DNA from: Edaphobacillus lindanitolerans
GTDB lineage: Bacteria > Bacillota > Bacilli > Bacillales_A > Planococcaceae
DNA length: 64,000 bases
Direction of reading: 5' to 3'
NCBI RefSeq assembly: GCF_900156305.1
Contig: NZ_FTPL01000003.1
Coordinates: forward strand, 62,001-126,000
Shown: positions 59,133 to 64,000 of the stretch, one piece after another
Layout of the letters: the number at the start of each line of letters is the position of its first letter
Position numbering within the stretch: position 1 is the stretch's first letter
Position numbers and translations under genes: made by a program
Notes under the pieces: model-generated
Database searches by the model: none
Told to the model about the DNA's origin: nothing
The model's input: only the letters and a program-made list of their open reading frames with translations

Positions 59133-59867
59133 ATGGAATATATCGGATTGTTTTTCATCGGACTTGTGGCGGTGACGATCGGGACGCTTGCCGGGGGCGG
59201 CGGCCTGATCTCCCTGCCCGCCATGCTGCTGATCGGCATTCCGGTCCATGCCGCAGTCGGGGCGAGCAAGATCTCCAATACGGTCAGCTCGCTTTCGACG
59301 TTCCTGACGGTCCTCCTGAAGAAGAAAATCTCCTTCAAGGAACTGTACTGGATCATTCCGCTGTCGCTTGCGGGCGGCCTGACCGGCGGTTTCATTGCAA
59401 ACCGGCTCACCGATACAACGATGCTTACGATTGCGACGGTTCTGCTGGTCGTCGCGTTCATCTTCTCGTTTCTGTCAAAGGGGGACTTTTTGGGGGACGC
59501 CCTGCTGAAGCCGGACAAGATCGCGGTCCCGAGCCTGTTTGGCATCGGGATCTACGACGGCCTGTTCGGCCCCGGGCAGGCCACCATTCTGCTGCAGCTG
59601 TTCGGGCACCTGAACATCTCCTACATCCGGGCCATCGGCTTCGTACGGGTCGCCACGTTTTCAAGTGCCTTCGGTGCGGCGATCGGCTACATCTCATCCG
59701 GCAACATGATCTGGCCAGTGGCCATTGCCCTGACCCTCGGCTCTCTGACGGGCGCACGGATCGGCGTACACATCGCCGAAAAGCTGAACCCGAAATTCGT
59801 CAAGCCGATTCTTCGGTTCGTCACATTGCTTCTCATCATCCAGATTGCCGTTGAACACTTCATTTGA
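59133..59867 (+). CDS. TauE/SafE family sulfite/sulfonate exporter-like permease
   Basis: 244 residues with about eight hydrophobic segments in two halves, each beginning with a Gly-rich helix: VAVTIGTLAGGGGLISLPAML and LFGIGIYDGLFGPGQATILLQ, the paired TauE/SafE signature. It probably moves a sulfur oxyanion or organic acid across the membrane. ATG 59133 after GGGGGTG. It stands alone between two terminators; the palindrome upstream suggests a dedicated repressor encoded elsewhere. Confidence 0.88.
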   Translation: MEYIGLFFIGLVAVTIGTLAGGGGLISLPAMLLIGIPVHAAVGASKISNTVSSLSTFLTVLLKKKISFKELYWIIPLSLAGGLTGGFIANRLTDTTMLTIATVLLVVAFIFSFLSKGDFLGDALLKPDKIAVPSLFGIGIYDGLFGPGQATILLQLFGHLNISYIRAIGFVRVATFSSAFGAAIGYISSGNMIWPVAIALTLGSLTGARIGVHIAEKLNPKFVKPILRFVTLLLIIQIAVEHFI

Positions 59868-59889
59868 ACACTTCTTCATACACGAACGG

Positions 59890-59916
59890 ACGCCTTCCGA
59901 TAGGGAGGCGTTTTTT
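59890..59916 (+). terminator. Rho-independent terminator
   Basis: ACGCCTTCC, GATA loop, GGGAGGCGT, then TTTTT. Confidence 0.9.
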
Positions 59917-59931
59917 CTTGCCAAAAAATAC

Positions 59932-59972
59932 TTGAGCAGACAAATGTATTAGTGTACCATGTAACTAATACA
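59932..59972 (+). promoter_or_regulatory. Promoter and GntR (YtrA-type) operator of the ABC operon
   Basis: -35 TTGAGC (59932-59937), 17-base spacer, -10 TACCAT (59955-59960). A perfect nine-base inverted repeat TGTATTAGT / ACTAATACA (59945-59953, 59964-59972) embraces the -10. This is the expected arrangement for auto-repression by the GntR protein encoded as the second gene. Confidence 0.8.
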
Positions 59973-60000
59973 CCCGATGCTTCAAAGAATAGGAGTGAAT

Positions 60001-60804
60001 ATGCCCATGAGTCGGTGGAAGGGCCTGTTGTATAAAGAGTGGATCGTGGCACGTCCGGGGCTTGCGGCGGTCATGATTGCCGTGCTGCTTGCGATCGGGG
60101 TTCTCCCGTTCCTTTTTCACCGGTATATTTCCGGGGAGACGAGCGTCATCACTTATGGATTTGTGCTCAGTTCGTTTACCCTGCTGTTCCTGAGTTATAT
60201 GCCGGTGCTGAGCCTTTTCACGAGCCTGACGATGGACATGAAGCGGGCTGACATCTGGCTGCATTCCCCTTCGTCCGTCGGTGTGCTCGTGGGCGCGAAG
60301 GCATTGTTTGCCGTCGTGACGACGGTGGCAGCCATGGTCTGGCTCGTATTTATCCTGATGATGGTCTTCCTGACATCAGGCGGGGCGGCCGGCATACCGG
60401 AGGAGCTCGGCACGGGAGTGTTCATCGGATTCTTTGGGGAAATCGGTTCGCTCGTGCTTCTGATTTCCCTCATCCAGCTCTCCGTCGGATTTTTGTTCTG
60501 GTCGATTTATCAGGGGCTCCGCCATAAGTTCGGCAGGATCCTGGCGGTCCCGGTGACCTTCCTGCTGTTCATCGGTTCTTTCTGGCTGAATGACAAGCTG
60601 TCCGGCCTGCCGGCTGCAGAGCGGTTGCTCGGAGCGGGAGAGTTCCGCTTTCCGAACACCGAACGGCTCACACAATATTCGGATCTCGGCATCGAGCTAT
60701 CGGGATCGCTCGCCGCGGGAGGGCTTGTTGTTGCACTCGCCGTCTCGGTTCTCCTGTTCTGGCTTGGCCTTTTGCTGTTCGACAAAAAGGTGGCGGGGGC
60801 ATGA
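60001..60804 (+). CDS. ABC transporter membrane protein, first gene of a YtrA-type operon
   Basis: 267 residues with six hydrophobic segments (AAVMIAVLLAIGVLPFLF, VLSSFTLLFLSYMPVLSLF, ALFAVVTTVAAMVWLVFILMM and others). The N-terminal WKGLLYKEWIVARPGLAAV resembles ABC-2 family permeases of ytr/bcrA-like loci. It should partner one of the two ATPases downstream. ATG 60001 after AGGAGTGA; ATG 60007 is also possible. It overlaps the GntR gene by four bases. Confidence 0.78.
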   Translation: MPMSRWKGLLYKEWIVARPGLAAVMIAVLLAIGVLPFLFHRYISGETSVITYGFVLSSFTLLFLSYMPVLSLFTSLTMDMKRADIWLHSPSSVGVLVGAKALFAVVTTVAAMVWLVFILMMVFLTSGGAAGIPEELGTGVFIGFFGEIGSLVLLISLIQLSVGFLFWSIYQGLRHKFGRILAVPVTFLLFIGSFWLNDKLSGLPAAERLLGAGEFRFPNTERLTQYSDLGIELSGSLAAGGLVVALAVSVLLFWLGLLLFDKKVAGA

Positions 60805-61166
60805 GCTTTGAATTTTTGCCCGACAAGCCGATTTATCAGCAGCTCATCGACAGGATCACGGGCGAACTGATCCGGGGGGTCATCCGGCCGGGGGAGAAGC
60901 TGCCGTCGGTGCGGGAGTATGCGGTGGAGGCAGGCGTCAATGCCAACACGATGCAGCGGGTGTACAAAGAACTGGAGGGGATGGGCATCACCGAGACGAA
61001 GCGGGGCCAGGGCACGTTTGTCACGGAAAACCCGGAACGGCTGCAGACGTTGAGGGAGGAGCGGAAAGCACAGCTCATCGCCGACTTCCTGCGGGATATC
61101 GAAGCGCTCGGATTTACAAGGGAAGAAATCACGGATTACATGACGGGGAGGGGACGGAATGATTGA
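60801..61166 (+). CDS. GntR family regulator, YtrA subfamily
   Basis: 121 residues. Winged HTH: PIYQQLIDRITGELIRGVIRPGEKLPSVREYAVEAGVNANTMQRVYKELEGMGITETKRGQGTFV. It has only a short helical tail (to residue 121), which is the YtrA-type, dimerising without a ligand domain. The inverted repeat at 59945-59972 is its likely operator. Related loci in Bacilli respond to cell-envelope antibiotics. It overlaps the next gene by eight bases. Confidence 0.92.
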   Translation: MSFEFLPDKPIYQQLIDRITGELIRGVIRPGEKLPSVREYAVEAGVNANTMQRVYKELEGMGITETKRGQGTFVTENPERLQTLREERKAQLIADFLRDIEALGFTREEITDYMTGRGRND

Positions 61167-61884
61167 GATCGCACAAGTCACCAAATCTTACGGGCGCAGG
61201 CGTGCGCTCGACGGGGCGGCGGCCACGTTCGCGGTGGGCCGGATCGTCGGGCTCGTGGGGGAAAACGGGAGCGGCAAGTCGACGCTTCTCAAGATGATGG
61301 CAGGTCTCCTCCGGCCGGACTCCGGCTCGGTCCTGCTGGACGGGAAGCCGGTGACCCGGGCGCTTGCCGGACGCAGGATCGCCTATATGGCTGATGCCGA
61401 TCTGTTTTTCCCGTATTTCACCATTGATCAATTGTTCGGCTTCTATGACACGCAATTTGACGACTTTTCGATGGAAAAGGCTTATGAAGCGGCCGATTTC
61501 CTCCGGCTTGACCGGACATCCAAACTGAAGAACCTGTCGAAGGGCAACCGGGGCCGGGCCAAAATCGCCGCAACGCTCGCCAGGCAGGCGGACGTGTATC
61601 TCCTCGATGAACCGTTTTCGGGGCTTGACCCGATGGTGCGTGAAGAGATTGTGAAAGGGCTCATCCGGTTCACGGATCCCGAACGGCAGACCGTCATCAT
61701 GACCACGCACGAACTGCAGGACGCCGCACCGCTTCTCGATGAAATCGCCGTCATGAAAGGCGGCCGCATCATTGCCCACGAGCGGACGGAGGACATTCGG
61801 GACGAACACAGAGGCGGCCCGTCCGCCTGGATGAAATCATTGTATGAAAAGGAGAGTGAACCGATTGGTGCACACAGCAGCTGA
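61159..61884 (+). CDS. ABC transporter ATP-binding protein
   Basis: 241 residues. Walker A GENGSGKST and Walker B VYLLDEPFSGLD are normal. The signature motif is degenerate: LSKGNRGRAKIAATLAR instead of LSGGQ, as in some YtrB/bacitracin-type ATPases. The switch region is IMTTHELQDAAPLLD. It probably pairs with the permease at 60001. Confidence 0.9.
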   Translation: MIEIAQVTKSYGRRRALDGAAATFAVGRIVGLVGENGSGKSTLLKMMAGLLRPDSGSVLLDGKPVTRALAGRRIAYMADADLFFPYFTIDQLFGFYDTQFDDFSMEKAYEAADFLRLDRTSKLKNLSKGNRGRAKIAATLARQADVYLLDEPFSGLDPMVREEIVKGLIRFTDPERQTVIMTTHELQDAAPLLDEIAVMKGGRIIAHERTEDIRDEHRGGPSAWMKSLYEKESEPIGAHSS

Positions 61885-62797
61885 ACCGATCGTCCGTCTG
61901 AAAAACCTCACAAAGACGATCAGGGGCAAGAAGATCATCAACAACGTCTCGCTTGATCTGTATCCCGGACAGGTGACCGGGTTCTTGGGACCGAACGGGG
62001 CAGGGAAGACGACGACGATCCGGATGATGGCAGGGCTCATGAAGCCGACGTCGGGCGATGTGATCATCGCCGGGAAGTCGATCACCCAAGATTTTGAAGG
62101 TGCGATGAGCCATGTCGGGGTCATCGTCGAAAACCCGGAGATGTACAAATACATGACCGGCTACAAGAACCTCCTGCACTTCGCACGCATGCACAAGGGC
62201 GTCACGAAGGAGCGGATCGATGAAATCGTCCGCCAGGTCGGGCTGGAAAAACGGATCCATGAAAAAGTCGGGACCTATTCGCTCGGCATGCGCCAGCGGC
62301 TCGGCCTCGCCCAGGCCCTTCTCCATGGGCCGGATTTCCTCATCCTCGATGAGCCGACGAACGGGCTGGATCCGGCCGGCATCCGGGAGTTCCGGACGTA
62401 TCTGAGGAGCCTCGCCGCAAAAGCCGGCGTGTCGGTATTCGTCTCCAGCCATATGCTTTCGGAAATCGAACTCATGTGCGACCGGATCGCCGTCATCCAG
62501 GGCGGCAAGCTTCTGGACATCCGGGAGATGAAGGAAGAGACAAAGCCGCACCATTACATCGAGGCCCGTCCGGCAGACCGGCTCGCGGCCCTTCTCGATT
62601 CAAAGGGCTACAAAGCCGAGCCGCTCGGCAACGGGTTCATCATCGAGGAAAGGGCGGACAATATCCCGGCCCTGGCGAAGAGCATCATCGAGGGCGGCCT
62701 CGCCCTGTACGCCGTCCGGCCTCACCGCAGGACGCTGGAAGACGAATTCATCGAGATGACGGGAGGCGGACAAATTGCTGAAACTGCTGCAGAATGA
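61865..62797 (+). CDS. ABC transporter ATP-binding protein (BcrA/CcmA type)
   Basis: 310 residues. Walker A GPNGAGKTT, signature YSLGMRQRLGLAQALL, Walker B FLILDEPTNGLD and switch His in FVSSHMLSEIELM. A C-terminal extension of about 85 residues (HHYIEARPADRLAALLDSKG onward) is typical of bacitracin-type exporters. I use the TTG at 61865, ten bases after GGAG; GTG 61868 and ATG 61844 are in frame. It overlaps both neighbours and probably pairs with the permease at 62775. Confidence 0.9.
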   Translation: MVHTAAEPIVRLKNLTKTIRGKKIINNVSLDLYPGQVTGFLGPNGAGKTTTIRMMAGLMKPTSGDVIIAGKSITQDFEGAMSHVGVIVENPEMYKYMTGYKNLLHFARMHKGVTKERIDEIVRQVGLEKRIHEKVGTYSLGMRQRLGLAQALLHGPDFLILDEPTNGLDPAGIREFRTYLRSLAAKAGVSVFVSSHMLSEIELMCDRIAVIQGGKLLDIREMKEETKPHHYIEARPADRLAALLDSKGYKAEPLGNGFIIEERADNIPALAKSIIEGGLALYAVRPHRRTLEDEFIEMTGGGQIAETAAE

Positions 62798-63752
62798 ATG
62801 GATGAAGCTTTGGAGCAAAAAAGCGACATGGGTCATGGCGATCCTGCTCGTTGTCGGGGTCGCCGGCATGCTCGGCCTCACGAAGTGGATTTCCACTCTA
62901 GAAGGAAATGAGGCCGGCGGAGACGGGGTATCGGTTGAAGGACCGGCGGCCTCGCCGGACTGGCGTGCACAGACTGAATCGGAGCGGGCGGAGCTGACCG
63001 CGCAGCTTGCAGACCCGGATCTCTCGGCGTCCCGGAAGTCAGAGCTTGAAGACGAACTGAAAGTCGCGGAGTACCGTCTTGCGGAAGACGCCGCGCCGCA
63101 CGAAAGCTACAGCAGGGAGCAGCTCATCAAAGACTCATCCGGCATCGCCTCGCTCGGAATGCTGTTTGCCATCATCGTCGCGGCCGGAATCGTCGCGACC
63201 GAGTTTTCGGACGGGACGATCAAAATGCTCCTCGCCCGGCCGGTCAAGCGGTGGAAAGTGATGACCTCGAAGTTTGCAGCCACTGTGCTGTTCGGCGCAC
63301 TCCTCATGCTGATCGGGTTCCTGACCTCGGTCGTGATGTCGTACATTCTGTTTTCGCCGGACGGCGGGACGGAACTGGCGGTCAGGGGAGGGGAAGTGTC
63401 GGAGATCTCGATCTGGAGCCCGGCCCTTTATTATCTGTTCCTCGGGTTCGTGAACATCGTCGTGTACACGACATTCGCGTTCATGATCGGGAGCGTCTTC
63501 CGCTCCGGGGCACTGGCCATCGGGCTTTCGCTCTTCATTTACTTTAGCGGGAATACCGTATCGATGCTGCTGAGCCGGTATGAAATTGCCAAGTACCTGT
63601 TCTTCTCGCATGACCTCGTATCGCTCGCGCAGGGCATGACATTCATCGACGACGTGACCCTTCCGTTCGCAGCAGCGGTCCTCGGCGCATACGCCGTCCT
63701 GTTCCTCGCGGTCAGCTACCTCGTCTTCTCCAGACGGGATGTCACTGCCTGA
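62775..63752 (+). CDS. ABC-2 type permease with extracytoplasmic helical insert
   Basis: 325 residues from TTG 62775 after GGGAGGCGG. First helix WVMAILLVVGVAGMLGL, then a charged extracellular part of about 90 residues with coiled-coil character (SERAELTAQLADPDLSASRK), then five helices, including LGMLFAIIVAAGIVATEFSDG and TIKMLLARPVKRWKVMTSKF, the ABC-2 hallmark. Together with the BcrA-like ATPase it forms an export or immunity pump for an unknown compound; peptide antibiotics are the usual substrates of such pairs. Confidence 0.88.
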   Translation: MLKLLQNEWMKLWSKKATWVMAILLVVGVAGMLGLTKWISTLEGNEAGGDGVSVEGPAASPDWRAQTESERAELTAQLADPDLSASRKSELEDELKVAEYRLAEDAAPHESYSREQLIKDSSGIASLGMLFAIIVAAGIVATEFSDGTIKMLLARPVKRWKVMTSKFAATVLFGALLMLIGFLTSVVMSYILFSPDGGTELAVRGGEVSEISIWSPALYYLFLGFVNIVVYTTFAFMIGSVFRSGALAIGLSLFIYFSGNTVSMLLSRYEIAKYLFFSHDLVSLAQGMTFIDDVTLPFAAAVLGAYAVLFLAVSYLVFSRRDVTA

Positions 63753-63880
63753 CTCCGGGTATCCATTTCCTTCCGTGGAGGACTCCGTGGAACATCGGAA
63801 GAGCCGGATGCGTTACAATGAAGGAATCAATTTAATCAGCTTCGCGGATCGGCGAAGCGCCACAGAAGAGGTTTACAACA

Positions 63881-64000
63881 ATGAAAAGCATCGCGGTGAT
63901 TGATTCCGGAAGCGGCGGGCTGACTGTCGCCAACCGGTTGTTCGAACGCCTCCCCGGCGAACGGATCATCTATGTCGGAGATCACGGAAACTGCCCTTAT
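63881..64000 (+). CDS. murI: Glutamate racemase, 3' end outside the window
   Basis: The first 40 codons are visible: ATG 63881 after GAAGAGG, then [20 protein letters not shown] and a [10 protein letters not shown] stretch. DSG.GGLTV holds the catalytic Asp/Ser region of the Asp/Glu racemase fold. It makes D-glutamate for peptidoglycan. The Ile-Asp (VIDSGSGG) is slightly unlike the common FDSGVGG. A CTTCGC/GCGAAG hairpin (63841-63857) lies in the leader after a TACAAT -10-like box. Confidence 0.85.
   Translation, partial: MKSIAVIDSGSGGLTVANRLFERLPGERIIYVGDHGNCPY

Overview
The window reads as chromosome of a GC-rich member of the Bacillales. It has strong AGGAGG-type ribosome sites, frequent TTG and GTG starts, a T-box-controlled trp operon, LPXTG/sortase anchoring, LXG/YezG toxin-immunity genes and MhqR-like operators. 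Planococcaceae (for example a Bhargavaea-like genus) is my best guess, made from protein flavour only. No rRNA, tRNA, CRISPR array or insertion sequence was seen.

Left part (1-17.1 kb): a partial GrpB-like nucleotidyltransferase, a small secreted repeat protein, a serine hydrolase, a methyltransferase, a flavin reductase, a LytTR regulator beside an acetyl-CoA hydrolase/CoA-transferase, and pncA. Then comes a surface-protein operon: a secreted repeat protein, a 978-residue LPKTG-anchored repeat protein and a sortase. It is followed by VOC and GNAT proteins, mgtE and a PBP4-type carboxypeptidase.

Middle part (17.2-44.2 kb): a complete trpEGDCFBA operon behind a Trp T-box, in which TrpG has lost its catalytic cysteine. 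Next are a DUF4003 protein, an AAC(3)-like acetyltransferase, an aldehyde dehydrogenase and a 5'-truncated LXG nuclease toxin with two YezG-type immunity genes. A peptide-salvage locus (dppA, LD-carboxypeptidase, C26 amidase, M19 dipeptidase) leads into oppABCDF. An MhqR-type quinone-response unit (ring-cleaving dioxygenase, wrbA), an acyl-CoA thioesterase and a coiled-coil protein follow.

The most notable region is 44.2-59.0 kb, a compact thiopeptide (thiazolyl-peptide) RiPP cluster. It has two precursor genes whose last 44 residues are identical, a split LanB-type dehydratase (glutamylation plus elimination), a two-gene ABC exporter, an RRE/E1-like partner, a YcaO cyclodehydratase, two different nitroreductase-like azoline dehydrogenases and a second SpaB_C-type protein that is the candidate pyridine synthase. 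Proteins I cannot assign lie at both ends. On its left edge sit an HTH-TPR (RNPP-type) regulator and an untracked 49-residue secreted peptide that looks like its signalling pheromone. The inferred logic is that the peptide controls the regulator, which controls the cluster. Ser/Thr/Cys residues of the core become azoles and dehydroamino acids, and two dehydroalanines are joined by [4+2] cycloaddition.

Right end (59.1-64 kb): a TauE/SafE permease behind a palindromic operator, an auto-regulated GntR (YtrA-type) ABC operon that may be antibiotic-responsive, and the start of glutamate racemase. Three short arrays of related 21-bp repeats lie in intergenic gaps at 12.4, 30.5 and 36.3 kb.
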